Origin: Takakia lepidozioides
Lineage: Eukaryota > Streptophyta > Takakiopsida > Takakiales > Takakiaceae
Direction: 5' to 3'
NCBI GenBank assembly: GCA_030704615.1
Contig: CM060733.1
Coordinates: 12,712,001 to 12,772,000, forward strand
Length of the DNA: 60,000 nucleotides
Below the pieces are notes generated by a model that was not told the origin of the DNA, did not search any database, and saw only the letters and a program-made list of their open reading frames with translations. The position numbers and the translations under genes were made by a program. Shown here one piece after another: positions 34,749 to 46,069 of this stretch. The stretch's first letter is position 1; each line of letters begins with the position of its first letter.

Positions 34749-35450
34749 TGCTTCCTACCATAGTATAAGGTAAAGCTTTGATAGCGATTCTCTTCCTCTG
34801 CTCCTTACCATAACTAGGTGGGCACTGACCATGAGCAAGGTAGTATCTGATTGGCCACTGCCAATCTAACCATTCATCTGCACTTCCTTGCACCTCCATT
34901 ACAAATAAACTCGCATCAGGTAACTGATCGTCCACTCCTGTGGCGGCCTCTCCTGTTGTTAGTCGTGACAAATGATCTGCCACAAGATGCAAACGGCCAG
35001 GCTTGTAAATAACCTCGAACTCAAACTCATGCAAGATTATTAACCACTCGCTATCCTTCCACTTATCAAAGGTTTGTTCACCAGATATATCAGAGCCTGG
35101 TGATCCACATAAAACATAAACTTTCTTCCCAATAGGTAATGCCTGAATTTCTTCACTGCATAGATCATTGCCAATGCTTCTCTTTCCGTTGTGCTATAGT
35201 TCCTCTCAGCACTGTTCATCAACCGGCTAGCATAGTACACAGGTGAATCTATATTCCCTGTAACATTCTGGGCTAACACCGCTCCCAACGCTTCTCCTGA
35301 TGCATCGCAGTGAACATGGAATACTACATGCCAGTGAGGGTTAATCAGCACAGGTGTAGTGTAGTTTACTGACAGTGTAAGTTCCTCAAATGCCTGTTGA
35401 CATTCAGCTGTCCAGGCAAACACTGCATCTTTCTTCAGAAGTTTGCTCAA
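34749..35450 (-). pseudogene. Element B RNase H and linker to integrase
   Basis: 35450-35040 reads FAWTAECQQAFEELT, HVHCDASGEALGAVLAQNV, YYASRLMNSAERNYS, TEREALAMIYAVKKF and FYVDHQALIYLVNKP. Catalytic Asp, Glu and Asp are present. After a frameshift the frame starting at 35034 continues HEFEFEVIYKPGRLHLVADH, the final conserved Asp of RNase H, and a linker to integrase. Confidence 0.9.
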
Positions 35451-35458
35451 TGGTGCTG

Positions 35459-36393
35459 CTATTTGTGCATACCTTTTGACAAATCTCTGTAATAACTGGT
35501 TTGCCCAAGGAATCTCCGTAGACTTTTAACATTCACTGGTGGTGGAGAGGCTTTAATGGACTCTGTCTTTCTGGGATCCACAAGGAGTCCCTTCTTACAC
35601 ACAATGTGTCCCAGAAGCACCCCTGAGTTCACACAGAAAGTACACTTCTCTGGATTCAGGCCCAGACCTCTCATCCTGCATCTGGCCAACATAACTCCAA
35701 TTTATGCAAGTGCTCATTCTTAGAGCTGTACACACTGAAATCATCCAAGAACACCTGCATGAAATCATCCAGATACTCATGAAAAGATTCACTTATCACT
35801 CTCTGAAAGGTCGCTGGTGCATTACAAAGTCCAAAGGGCATGACTTTGTATGCATAAGCCCCCCAGTCTGTGATGAAAGCTGTTTTCCCTTGGTCTTCTT
35901 CTGCCACTTGCACTTGATTATAACCACTGAAGCCATCCATGAATGAGTACATCTCATGGCCTGCCACAGTGTCTAATACTGCTTCTGTGAATGGCAAAGG
36001 GAAAGGATCTTTCTTCGTACAAGCATTCAGCTTCTTATAGTTCACACATACTCTTAGTTTGCCATTCTTCTTGGGAACTATAACAATGGGTGACAACCAA
36101 GTTGTATACTCTATTGGGTATATAAACTTAGCCTCAGCCAACTTCTTTATCTCTTCTCCAACCTTCTGTGCGTAGTTGGGATTCATTCTATACCTCGCCT
36201 GCTTGATTGGTACTGACCCTGGTTCCAGTTCAATCTTATGCTGACAGACTTCAGGTGGTATCCCTTTTAGATCCTCATAGCTCCAAGCAAATACATCTCT
36301 GTATTTGATGAACAAGCTTTTAGCTTCTTCGAAGAATTCCGGCTCCAAATCAGCTCCTACTTTCACCATCCTCGGTTCCTCCTTAGTTCCCAC
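35459..36393 (-). pseudogene. Element B reverse transcriptase
   Basis: The 240-residue frame 36393-35671 is intact and contains DVFAWSYEDLKGIPPEV, KQARYRMNPNYAQKV, SPIVIVPKKNGKLRVCVNY, SFMDGFSGYNQVQVAEEDQG, VMPFGLCNAPATFQRVI and VFLDDFSVYSS. FMDG and LDD supply the catalytic Asp residues. The frame 35692-35459 continues with the thumb and connection: GLNPEKCTFCVNSGVLLGHI and SLRRFLGQTSYYRD. One frameshift near 35680 separates them. This is the best preserved RT of the window. Confidence 0.95.
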
Positions 36394-36558
36394 ATTTACT
36401 TCTCACCTGCTCATCAGCTGTGATTGTCCAACCAGTCACCACTTCATCCTGTAAGCTCACAGTGGCTGGTTCTTCTAGGATTTCTATTTCTCCTTCTCTT
36501 CTTCATAGAAATGTGATGGGTAAATGCTGGTTTCCTCTTCAGTTGGTGTTGCTGTCCA

Positions 36559-37384
36559 CTACACCACAGCAGATACCTCTACAAACAAACTTAGGCTTTC
36601 CAGCCGCATCTCTGCAAACCTGCTCCCCTCTGGGTGTGCAGCAAATAGGGTAGCTTCCTGCTCCTCATCCAGTCCTCCTCTCCCAGTCATACTCTCTGAC
36701 TCCTCGAGGTCTTCTTGTAGCAGGTAATCTACTAGATTTCTTTGTGGTAATTTGTATCTCGTGTATCCCATTATGCACGGTTAGTAACTGAGAATTCCAG
36801 TCATGGAATACCCTGGCCTGTTTCAGCCACGGACTCCCAATAATAAGGAGTAAGCCTCCATGACTTCATCCATTTTTAATACAGTTACTGTGATCATAAA
36901 GATCATTTTCTGTATGTGTATCTTAACTCCTCTTATTAATCCCAATGGCTGTACACTTCTTTGATCTGCCATTGTTACTGTAAATGGGGCTGGTTTCATG
37001 TACTTAGACCAAGCTTCTTCCTTAATTGGTCTGTCATGATATTTACTCCAGAACCACCATCTATCAGTACATCAGTTAGTTCTGTGCTTCCAATTCTCAA
37101 TGGATTACTGGCATAGAATCATCAAAGTCCATGACTGGTTCTCGCCCTTCCGGCTTCACATTATAACTGGTCACCTTGCTGTTCAGGTCTGTGTTTCCTG
37201 TCTCTTGGGCAATTCGATTGATTGCTTGATACAGCCTGTGCCTACAATAAGGTGCCACAGCTAATAGCTGTCCAATGGTAATTTCTGCTTTGGTCTGACA
37301 TATTACTGCAGCCAAAGTCTCTTCATTACTTTGCATGTCTGCATCTTCTTTTTTCCTTCTTTCCTCACTCCCTTTTTTCTCCAT
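36559..37384 (-). pseudogene. Element B aspartic protease
   Basis: The block TDVLIDGGSGVNIM occurs at about 37080-37035 (minus) and is the retropepsin active site in D-G-G-S form. The frame 36771-36559 then holds YTRYKLPQRNLVDYLLQEDL and an acidic linker. The frame 37384-37097 before it is acidic and belongs to the gag-protease junction, ending near a frameshift at about 37095. It would cleave the element polyprotein. Confidence 0.75.
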
Positions 37385-37438
37385 CCGAATCAGAGGAATC
37401 TGCCACAGGAAATATCAGTACTCTTTTTTGCATTTCCC

Positions 37439-38200
37439 TTATAGTATCTGCCACTTCCTTGTGCAGTTCCTTCTCATCTTTCCAAGTCTCTTCATCTTCA
37501 GGCATATCATTGCCACTTCCAGTCCATCTTCTTCCTCTTCTACTGGAGGTATTAGTTTGGCTTTACTTCTTGTTACTATCATTGTACTTACTTCTGGTAC
37601 AACACATGGCCTAACCATGTGAGTTGCCACCACTGGGCCCTCATTCACAGGAGCTCTCATCTCATTCTGGTGTCTTATCCAGAATGAACAGGCTGCCTTG
37701 CGATGTCCTGGCTGATTACAATAGTAACATAGCTCTTTCACCATTGGGTCCTCGCCCTTGGTCTGTTCTTGGATTATTTCTATAATCGGATTCCCGGGCT
37801 GGTAATTCCCCCTTGGATTACCCTGATAGTTGCCTCTGGGAATTTCCTCCTTGGTAATTCCCTCTTGAATTACCTCTCCCTTCCATGCCATGTTATAACC
37901 ACCAGACCTACCATAGTGGTCCTGATCATTGTTTCTTCTTGGCTGGGGCTGCACCTGATGCACCCTTACTTGCCTAGGTTCTCTTGCAGCTGTCCTTCTG
38001 TTGTAGTAACAATTCTCAGTAGAATGGTTATCCATTTTACAGATAGTACAGTGTTTCTCCTTCATGTGGCATTCTGTGGTGGTATGGCCTTCATTCTGGC
38101 ACTTTGCACACCATACACCCTTCCTCCAATGTGTTGCAGCCTCTGTGGCATACTTCTTCAAGATTTCTTCCAAAAAATTTTCATAGTTATCCCTCTTCAA
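37439..38200 (-). pseudogene. gag: Element B gag: nucleocapsid zinc knuckles
   Basis: Two cysteine clusters are visible: CAKCQNEGHTTTECHMKEKH with CTICKMDNHSTENC directly after it (paired C-x2-C-x4-H-x4-C knuckles), then an arginine/glycine/asparagine-rich region, and CYYCNQPGHRKAAC. This is a nucleic-acid-binding nucleocapsid. It is preceded in the next frame by the capsid-like frame (38225-38974). Confidence 0.85.
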
Positions 38201-38224
38201 CTTCTCCTTTCTCTTACTCTTCTT

Positions 38225-38974
38225 TTAGTTCTTGCTCTTCTTCTTCATCTGACTCATCCTCAGAGTCCTCATCTTCTTTTTCTCTCTCCTGAGCATTCCC
38301 AATTGCTCAATTCTGTTCGCAGTTTCAAATGCCTCCTCCACTGTATTATGGGGTAACATATCCACTTTCTTTTGCAACTCTGGTCTTAGTCCACTCTCAC
38401 AAACCAAGTCTTCTGTAAACCCGGGCGCTGGTACTGCAGCCAGCTTTTTCATCATCAATTCCATCTTCTCCATATATTCTTCAACAGTTTCATGCTTCTT
38501 CTGCTTCAGCTGTTGTAAACTTCCATACACTTCATCCTCAGTTTTACTTGTCCTGAACCTATTTCGAAATGCTGTATTCAAGCCATTCCAGGTTAGGAAA
38601 TGATTATCAGGAAATCTTGCATACCATTCACTTGCTTTCTTGATAAGTGAACAAGGAAACAGTCTCATCTTGGCATCATCGCCATTCTCATTGTTCACTA
38701 TACACATGTGCTCAAATTGGCTAATGTGTACATCGGGATCCCCTTTTCCTGAATATATTGGAAAGGGTGGTTTTGCCCGTGTTGGTTGTAACGCCATCTG
38801 TGGCCCTACCTTCTGCCCCCTGACAGGTGCTGGCACCCTTGCTGGTGCTGGTCCTTCTGGACCTGTTGTTTTTGTGGTGGATCTTCCACCAAGTGGTGGC
38901 CCTTGAGCACTCCTTGCTTCTGGCCCCACGATATTCACAGTATTCCCAGTTTCAGTTGCACTACTTTCCCACAC
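38225..38974 (-). pseudogene. gag: Element B gag: capsid-like domain
   Basis: After a proline-rich start the frame reads KPPFPIYSGKGDPDVHISQF, then a conserved gag pattern KMRLFPCSLIKKASEWYARF, LTWNGLNTAFRNRF, VYGSLQQLKQKKHETVEEYM and VPAPGFTEDLVCESGLRPEL. This is the retrotransposon gag (UBN2/Retrotrans_gag type) capsid domain. The natural C-terminus is probably an acidic stretch in the neighbouring frame (38290-38220), so the last 15 residues of this frame are a shifted reading. Confidence 0.85.
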
Positions 38975-40209
38975 TCCCTATCCCCCCAGAGCCAGATCCA
39001 GGCAGCCCGCCTGATCCCCTTGAGCCGACACCTTCGTTGGCCTGTGATCCAAGTGCTCCACTTGATCCAGGTCCAACGGGTTGGGATGTCCTGGTTGTAG
39101 TCTCAACCTCAGCTGTTGGGTCTACTTCTTCATATTCTTCCTCTTCTAATTTCTTCTCTCTGTTTCATCCTCCAAGTTCTGCCCTTGAGTTTCTTCTTCA
39201 CTCATGTAACTCAATTGTAATGGTGTTGGAGAGTCTGAACTCTCCGTTGGCTCTGCCACATCCTCTTCTCCTTCTTCACCTTCTGCTTCAGAAACTGGAG
39301 TTCCTGCTTTGGTGTTCCATGCCAACTCTTATCAAAGATTCTATCAAGTCTTTTATCCAAGGATGTACCTCAGATCTTTCACCTCGTGATTGATCTTCTT
39401 CCTGTACCAATTCCCTTAATCTTTCTTGCAAAGAAACAGAAGGAGTGGCATCCAACTCTAGTTCTTCCGGTATAGGTGATGCACTCTTTTGATCTTGATG
39501 GTGTGAGAGGTCCAGATGATTCCCCTATGTCTATTCCTCTCTCCCAAAGATATGGATAATTAGCTTTCAGATAGCTTTCTCTTTTGCTGAATATCTCTGT
39601 CGTCTAGCTTCTCTTTCATCACTCATGTCCCATGTCTTTCATTTCTTTTAATGTGGCAATAACCAAAACTCTCTTCTGTAATATCTCTCGTATATGCCTG
39701 GGTTTCTTTCAAGCTTCAATGCACCCTTGGCTATACTTGAAGTCTCCGTTACCATATAACCATATGGCAAACAAGTCTGAAAAGCTGTTCTTGGTGTGAG
39801 TTTGATCCACAAAATATCCTTTGGAATCCAATTCTTTACCAGTACCAGCTCTTCATGCATATGAGTATAAACATTCACCTTTCTTTCTTCCCAGCCTTCA
39901 AACTCTACTCGTTTAATGGATAGCAATGCTATCACATAAACCAATGTTGGTAACCAACGTGCTCTTCTCTACAGGCTACCTGATAAATCTTTATCACTCC
40001 TTTCTCCAGACCCCATTCTGGATCAGCATCATGCACTCGTTTAAGAATATTTTCTTTACAACCGTCTGGCAATTCCAAGAACCTTTGAAAGAATTGTTTG
40101 GACAATCTTTCTTCCTTCGTTCCACAGGGAATTTGATTCACTTCAAATTCTTTAATGGTCCAACCACCATGATCCCAGATGCCTGTCACATCTGGTTGTT
40201 CATGTCCCA
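38975..40209 (-). pseudogene. Element B leader / N-terminal extension of gag
   Basis: Two open parts follow the PBS: 40209-39932, containing GIWDHGGWTIKEFEVNQIP and KEERLSKQFFQRFLELPDG, and 39944-39648, containing VYTHMHEELVLVKNWIPKD and LPYGYMVTETSSIAKGALKL. They overlap at a frameshift. Then comes a frame-poor part with a GSSGALGSQANEGVGSRGSG linker near 39050. The pieces read like real protein and imply that the element encodes an extra N-terminal domain or a separate ORF before gag. I do not recognise the domain. Confidence 0.5.
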
Positions 40210-40226
40210 CCCCAGTATGGTCGCCA
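40210..40226 (-). promoter_or_regulatory. Primer binding site of element B
   Basis: On the minus strand TGGCGACCATACTGGGG starts two bases after the ...GCGCAACA end of the 5' LTR. It would pair with the 3' end of a tRNA finishing in CCCCAGTATGGTCGCCA. The tRNA identity could not be assigned from memory. Confidence 0.75.
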
Positions 40227-40228
40227 AA

Positions 40229-41217
40229 TGTTGCGCGGCTTTTACTCACCCATCCCTTCACTATTCGAGGCGGAAACTCCAAGATTGAAGAGTTGGAAAT
40301 CTCTAAGTACTCAGCCCGCGCAGAACAATCAGTCATGACCTACAGCTAGTGTATCATGGGGGTGTTTCCTATTTGTTTCCCTTTTGGTATTCATGTTAAC
40401 TATCTTACCATTGATAATTAAGTATCAGTTTGCTTTATCAATCTATTGGATTCCATCAACTCATCCATTCATTCCACAGCTTCACTCAGATCTCTCTACA
40501 CATTGTGTTTGTATCGTAAAAGTATCCGATTATGATTTATAAGGTATCAGGCCGAAGCCATTGTGTCTCTAATCTGCTCTACCATATCATTACAGCCTTG
40601 CATATATCAAGCATCTACTCATCATCTCTCTATCTTCACTTCCGTTCTTCATCTTTGCCCGATCCCCTCTCCTCTATCACCAAGAAGTCCTCCCCTGAAT
40701 GATGTCAATAATCCTCCTCCCTCAATTCCCCGTTTCTCCCTTTATCTTCCTATCCGCGGTTCTAACCGTTTCCCTCACTAACCGTCGTCTGTGAACTAAC
40801 ATGTTCCCTTCGCAGGTGTTGTTCCCCACAGTCGTTCCCTGTCCTAGTCTTCGTTCCCTATGATCGTGACAGCTGTCAAGCTGTGACTGGCTGTGTGAAA
40901 CTGTGACGGGCTGTGACTGGCTGTGCGATTGTGTTTGGCTGTGTCGGGCTGTGACTGGCTGTGTGGCTGTGTCTGTGCTGTGTCGGCTGTGTCGGCTGTG
41001 TTCTTGCTGTGTGACGACTGTGACGGCTGTGTTGGCTGTGTTGGCTGTGACGACTGTGACGGGCTGTGTCGGCTGTGTCGGCTGTGACGACTGTGTAACC
41101 CCCCTCTACAGTGCGCTGCTGTCACCCCTAAGGCTCCTGTTGGTCTCAGTCTGTGCAAAATTAAGGGTACCCTACAGATCCCGTATAAGTGTCTAAGTCC
41201 CCGACAGTCCTCTAACA
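40229..41217 (-). repeat. 5' LTR of element B (989 bp)
   Basis: Starts TGTTAGAGGACTGTC at 41217 and ends GCCGCGCAACA at 40229, with TGTT/AACA ends. The CACAGCC minisatellite lies at about 40866-41097, longer than in the 3' LTR. Confidence 0.95.
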
Positions 41218-41222
41218 GAGTT
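41218..41222. repeat. Target-site duplication of element B, right copy
   Basis: GAGTT, identical to 28171-28175. Confidence 0.9.
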
Positions 41223-43387
41223 CTCCTCCAGTTGTAACTGTGATGAACATACACAAAACAGGTCAAACAACTAAACACAAACTTTGGATATTCTCACTCA
41301 AATGTTTCCACTGCAGACGGATTAATACTGAAGTTACAACGACCATGTTGGCCTACCTTGGAGTAGGCATTGCCGTGTGAGAGCAACTCCAACCATGCCT
41401 AAAACTTTAAAATCCATTCAGCTTTCAGTGCTCAAAGAGAGCATGTCAGCGTGCTCTACAATAGCTAATGCGGCTGTTCAAGGCGAGTTTGGCGCACCAC
41501 CCTCGAGCTCTCAAAGTCATGAGTTAGTTCAAGGTCAGATGGTGGGCTCAGTGCCTAATACCAGATACCCTAAGCTGACAGACTCTATTTCTTGGAAGCA
41601 AGACCGTCCTGTTAAACAGTTTGAAGTCATGGCAGAAAAATGTAGAGGAGATGTTTCAAGTACCTGAAGTTTGGGTAGGAAGAACTGACCCTGCTGGATG
41701 AAGCTCACTTGGAGGCTGAAGTGTCTAAAGCCACGTCCGAAGCATGAATAATGCTTGAACAAAAATAAGTTAGGAATAAACATCCCTGAACTTGTTTCCA
41801 GTTTGTGACATGGGTGAACCTTAGGCTGAAAGGCCTACCTATCCTCAGCATTAAACTACAATTTAACCCCAGGGCGGGGGTCAATTCTTGAAAAATAACA
41901 CATGCAGACACGAAAGGGAGATTGTCAATGCTCGATGTGTGGGCGCGCTGAAGGCAATACCCATTTTCTAAAACAGTGTCCCGGGTATTCTCATCAGAGA
42001 GCCACCCTCTTCAGGACCGTATAGTGCTTGCACCTCTGTTCACTAACTTTCAAAGTATCGATTCTGAGCCTAAGGCGCTGGCCCTGTTGGGGTCTAATTG
42101 CTAGGAAGCTCAGACACAACAGATTGATGCAACCAATTGTTTATATCAAGGTAGCTCCAACTACTGGAGTGAGCCCCTCACAAAGGTAATAGTAAGCAGA
42201 CTTTTGTGATCAATCATCGTGTAGGTACCCTCACCGTAATGGTCACATACAAACTATCATGTATGAATGACTGTGCAACCTAAATTTTTAGGGTTTTACA
42301 ACATGAATTGCTAGCAGGTAGCTCCAAAAATTAGCTCAACTAGACTCACTAACAAGACGTAAGTATATCCTTCTCTGGGCAGGGAAAAAAATGGAGAAAT
42401 ACCAACCCAACAAGGAACACATCATAGAGAATGATAAACAAAACAGGCATCACTGTCAAGATTCAAGAAAGACAATTAACCACCTGTGTTCAAATGCACA
42501 ATGCAAGAAGTATAGAATCAGGCTGAAAGATTGCAGCGGGTGGCTCGTACTTGTAGAGTTCAAGTGGAAAGTTACTAGTCATGATCATCATTTGGATGGC
42601 AATCTGCCATCTCTTTCCAGGCGCTACGACAGAAACATTCATGCTTGCAGGAACCTAATTCCAGATATGCCGCACACCAAATCGACTGGCCACGAACTTG
42701 AACGAAACTTACCAAGGGTAGAGTCAGGCAACAATCAAGTGCTTTCCAGCGATGGCACACCCGAGCACCCCCGCCCAAGCTCCTCCTCTACTCCTCTACC
42801 CTCGTGCCTTTGCTGCTATGGCAGCAACACACAATGTTGCACTTTATAAGCTCTGCTCGCATCGCCCGCTTCCTCTGCTACCACCACCCAAGCGCGCCCA
42901 TAGAAACACAGAAATGAAAATGAACTTCACGCATGCATAGAGTTGATGAAACAATCACAAGCTAAACCCTAAAAATCTTACAAAATGGTAAGCAAACTTT
43001 TGTGATCAAACATTCCCAATCTCTTCCCAATCTCTTCACATTCCCAATCCCAATCAACTCATACGTCTTGGCTAGCTTCTAGTTGCGCATCGCGCGTCAT
43101 ACATGGCAGCTCGTCGTCCCTGCACTTCAGTCTAGCCCAACGCGACCAGCCATCTTCCAGCCACCCCCCAATGAAGGCGACCTCCAATCGACGGTAATAA
43201 CTTGATGTACAAAAACAATCAACGGCTACAATAAATTCAACTTTTTCCGACTTCGTTCCCGCATGCTGCGTTTTCTACTTCATATGTCCATTTTTTATGG
43301 ACTGCAAGTTGCCGCTTTTGGATGGCCCGTACCATGCTTCTACCCAGGTGTTAAACCAGCTTTGAACTCAGACTAGAGTGTAGAAGA
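41223..43387. other. Spacer between elements B and D; probable leader of D
   Basis: A 97-residue plus frame at 41377-41667 has no recognisable domain. A near-duplicate word GTAAGCARACTTTTGTGATC occurs at about 42191 and 42987. The 5' LTR and PBS of element D should lie here but could not be set because no second LTR remains for comparison. Confidence 0.4.
41919..42023 (+). pseudogene. Possible zinc-binding tail of a non-LTR reverse transcriptase
   Basis: The short plus frame reads RKGDCQCSMCGRAEGNTHFL, then KQCPGYSHQRATLFRTV and a stop. The C-x-C-x2-C...H-x4-C-x6-R pattern resembles the zinc finger at the C-terminus of some LINE reverse transcriptases. No RT domain is seen upstream. Confidence 0.3.
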
Positions 43388-44025
43388 ATGACCAGTCCAA
43401 CTAGCATAGATGTACCTTACCATGGTAGAAATAGTGAAGATGTGAATGACTGGTTGGAGAGGATTCAGATGGAGGCAGATGTCAAGGATTTAAATGAGGA
43501 TAAAACCTTCGAGGTAGCAAGGCTCAACCTGAGAGCCAAGGCTGATGAATGGTACCGTAAACAAAACCCTAGACCAGACAACTGGGAGGATTTCAGGGCA
43601 GCCATATCAGCCAAGTTTGGTGTCATTGACTTGGCAGAAATCAGGCTGAGGATGGATACCATCAAACAGGAAAATAGACAAAGGGTTCAGACATACTTTG
43701 ATAGGTTGAACCGTTTTTTATAAGAAGTGGGGCGTTTGATTTGGAACAGAGGCGTAGATTTGCAGCAGGTTTGAGACCAGAAATAGCAAGAGTAATGTTG
43801 GGCACGCGTTTCTCTGATGTAGAGGAAGCACTTGAAACAGCCATTGAGATTGAGAGGGGCCTGGGAAAATTGGGGGAAATACCTCTAGAGCCCTTGGAAG
43901 GAGATGATACAGATGAGTCAGTTGTGTTTGTCAACCCTGTGGACAGAAGACTTGATCAGCTAAACACTACCCTACAGAAGTACTTCGATAGGGGACCAGT
44001 CATAAGGAGAAAGCTCGAGATCTAG
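43388..44025 (+). pseudogene. gag: Element D gag
   Basis: First frame (43388-43723): VPYHGRNSEDVNDWLERIQM, RAKADEWYRKQNPRP, NWEDFRAAISAKFGVIDLAE and QRVQTYFDRLNRF, a classic Retrotrans_gag domain. After a shift near 43720 the frame continues RFAAGLRPEIARVMLGTRFS and EEALETAIEIERGLGKLGE. It would form the particle shell. Confidence 0.85.
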
Positions 44026-44027
44026 GA

Positions 44028-44331
44028 CACCACCTCGTGTTCGCTTTTGTAACACTTGTCATAAAGAAGGTCACATAGCTGCATATTGTCCTGAAGGAAG
44101 AACCCAAGCTAAGTGTGACAAATGTCACCGGTTTGGGCATTCCACGGAAATGTGTGGTGTGAGATGCAACTTTTGCAGGTACTAGGGCATACAGAGAGTG
44201 AGTGCAGTAGAAAACTCGACCAGACTATGATGGGAGCTCCTGGAACTAACTTTGTAGACATGTTCTATGATGATGAGGATGATATACTCGCAGAAATGAC
44301 AGATCTGATGTCACAAAATAGTATCAAATGA
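44028..44331 (+). pseudogene. Element D nucleocapsid, three CCHC knuckles
   Basis: CNTCHKEGHIAAYC, CDKCHRFGHSTEMC and a third CNFCRY-stop-GHTESEC give three C-x2-C-x4-H-x4-C knuckles in a row. A TAG stop lies inside the third knuckle, where the family has a variable residue, so it is a nonsense change. An acidic tail follows. Confidence 0.85.
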
Positions 44332-44657
44332 AGTCAGGCTTCCAAGGACGCGCATCCCTGTCTAGAGTCCTATTGTTGAACCTACAGAGTTACCAGAGAG
44401 GAGTGGTGAGAGCAGTGAACAGCCAAGCAAGACCAAGAGTGAGATTTACCCAAAGAACAATTTCAAGGCTGCTATAGAAGGAGGTACTAAATCCTGAATC
44501 CTCAACCACTTCTACAAGGGGAGAATATCCTTGTCTCCCATGGACCTAATCATGACTGTGCCTGGAGAGTTAGACAAATTGAAGGGTCTGGTCAAAGTGG
44601 TGGAAAGGGCAATGGTACAACAAAAGGAGACAACTCACAGTGTGGAAATTGTGAGGG
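44332..44657. other. Element D linker between nucleocapsid and protease
   Basis: No clear frame. The translated pieces are P/S/E-rich and separated by shifts, as expected for a linker. Confidence 0.4.
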
Positions 44658-45797
44658 ATGTTCCAAGGCCGTTGTACTCAGCCCACGATCTCTTATGCTT
44701 ATACTGGTAAGGTCAAAGCGCTTCATGTGATGATTACAATGGGAGCTTACCAAGTCTTAGGCCAGATTGACACCGGTGCCATGCTTTCTATAATATCCGC
44801 AAGTACAATCAGGGATCTTGGCTTGATGGGATCTGTTGTTACTGATAAGGATATAAATTACCGAGTAGCTTCAGGTGCTCTTGAGACTGCAATGGGCAGA
44901 CTTGAGGACATCAAGGTCAAAGTAGGAGAGCTGACCAATCGCTTGTCCTTTATGGTGGTGAACACGGATACGTATCACATGCTTCTGGGCTTGGACTTTC
45001 TCAAAAAGTTTGGCGCTGTAGTTGATACCGAAGCTGAAACGATTCGTGTACGCTATGGGCCAGGAAAGGATTTTGCTCACTTTCCTTTGCACACCATAAA
45101 TTATAATGAGCCTGCAGTCACCAGAACAGCCTACCACAGAGGGGTTGAAGGCAGGTTAAGGTATGCAAGCACTACGTTAGTAGGTAATGTCTTAACCCTG
45201 ACCTCAGATGAACAGTACCTAGGCTTGTGGGAAGAAGAAAGAAAGCCCGAGGAAGAGTTTGAGGACACAGAGGAAGAATCTCCAGACTCTGACATCTCTG
45301 AATCTGATAAAGATGAGGAGATGGGAGGATCTGAGCAGAGTGAAAGGGTAGATGCAGCCCTAAGAGATGTTGAAGAGATAATAGATAATGTCAACCTAGG
45401 GAAGGATTTGTTCGAAGACCAAGGGAGGTCTGAACTACTTCAGGAAGAGACCCATCATAGCATGGCTGCCTCTATTATACAAGAAGCTTACCAGAAAGCT
45501 TGGAACTGTGAACTAGGGAACAACAACGTGGAAATAGAGGATGATTTCCATGATTGGAATCAGATTGTGACACAGGAAGAAAGGCAGAGGGTAGCTAACT
45601 CTGTGCACCAGGTGGAGGGAAAGAGTTGGGAACCCAGCCATGAAGAAAAAATGGAGAGTCGTTGGAGAAGTCTGAAATCCAGACTTCACATCAATCCAGA
45701 GCTAGCCCAGGAACATAGGATGGAATTGGAGCAAGAGCTGAGAGAAAATCACGAGTGTTTTGCTCTTAGCAAGGTTGACTTTGGGTTATTACAGTGA
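44658..45797 (+). pseudogene. Element D protease and linker
   Basis: The 379-residue frame is intact. VLGQIDTGAMLSIISASTIR carries the D-T-G-A active site, and MLLGLDFLKKFGAVVDTEA is the second conserved part of a retropepsin (about residues 100-125). The rest is an acidic linker (clusters of E, D and S at 180-260) toward RT. A frameshift just before the end of the frame joins it to RT. Confidence 0.85.
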
Positions 45798-46026
45798 GGT
45801 GGAACATACAATTGATACACAAGGCTTTCCACCTTGCAGAAGTCGTCCCAGCCGCCTATCAGAGTGGGAGGAAAATGAAGTACAAGGACAGATTGAGACT
45901 TTAATCTCACAAGGTAAGATGAGGGAAAGTAGTTCAGAATGGTCATGTCCAGTTACCCTTCCACCAAAGAAGGATGGATCCAAGCGTTTTTGTGGTGCTT
46001 TTAGGCCAGTGAACCGCTTGACTAGG
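45798..46026 (+). pseudogene. Element D reverse transcriptase, first part
   Basis: The segment reads EVEHTIDTQGFPPCRSRPSR, LISQGKMRESSSEWSCP and LPPKKDGSKRFCGAFRPVNR, ending LT just before the insertion. This is the fingers region of Ty3/gypsy RT with the L-V-x-K-K-D-G-S-x-R-x-C pattern. Confidence 0.85.
46017..46026. repeat. 10-bp target-site duplication of element E, left copy
   Basis: CTTGACTAGG, repeated exactly at 53292-53301. A duplication of 9-11 bp is characteristic of Mutator-like elements. Confidence 0.9.
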
Positions 46027-46033
46027 GGGGGGT

Positions 46034-46069
46034 GCTATTCCGTGAGCCCGGAGGCGTGAGCCTGTGAGC
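46034..46069 (+). repeat. Left terminal inverted repeat of element E
   Basis: Starts GCTATTCCGTGAGCCC and later has CGTGAGCCTG. Its reverse complement resembles 53248-53283. A G run (46027-46032) precedes it. Confidence 0.75.

Larger units (their letters stand above)
28176..41217 (-). mobile_element. Element B: full-length Ty3/gypsy LTR retrotransposon with extra ORF3 (13,042 bp)
   Basis: Structure on the minus strand: 5' LTR (41217-40229), PBS, an N-terminal gag extension, gag, zinc knuckles, protease, RT, RNase H, integrase, a CACAGCC spacer, ORF3, PPT and 3' LTR (29061-28176). Both ends are flanked by GAGTT. Pol order PR-RT-RH-INT places it in Ty3/gypsy. No chromodomain was seen at the integrase end. 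The sequence is complete in structure but carries frameshifts about every 300-700 bases, so the coding capacity is broken or the assembly has errors. It is the reference copy for A and C. Confidence 0.95.

Noticed and set aside
37769-39393. Long plus-strand frames (for example 37769-38356 and 38827-39393)
   Set aside because: They lie antisense to the gag and nucleocapsid coding of element B and have the serine/leucine-rich look of shadows.
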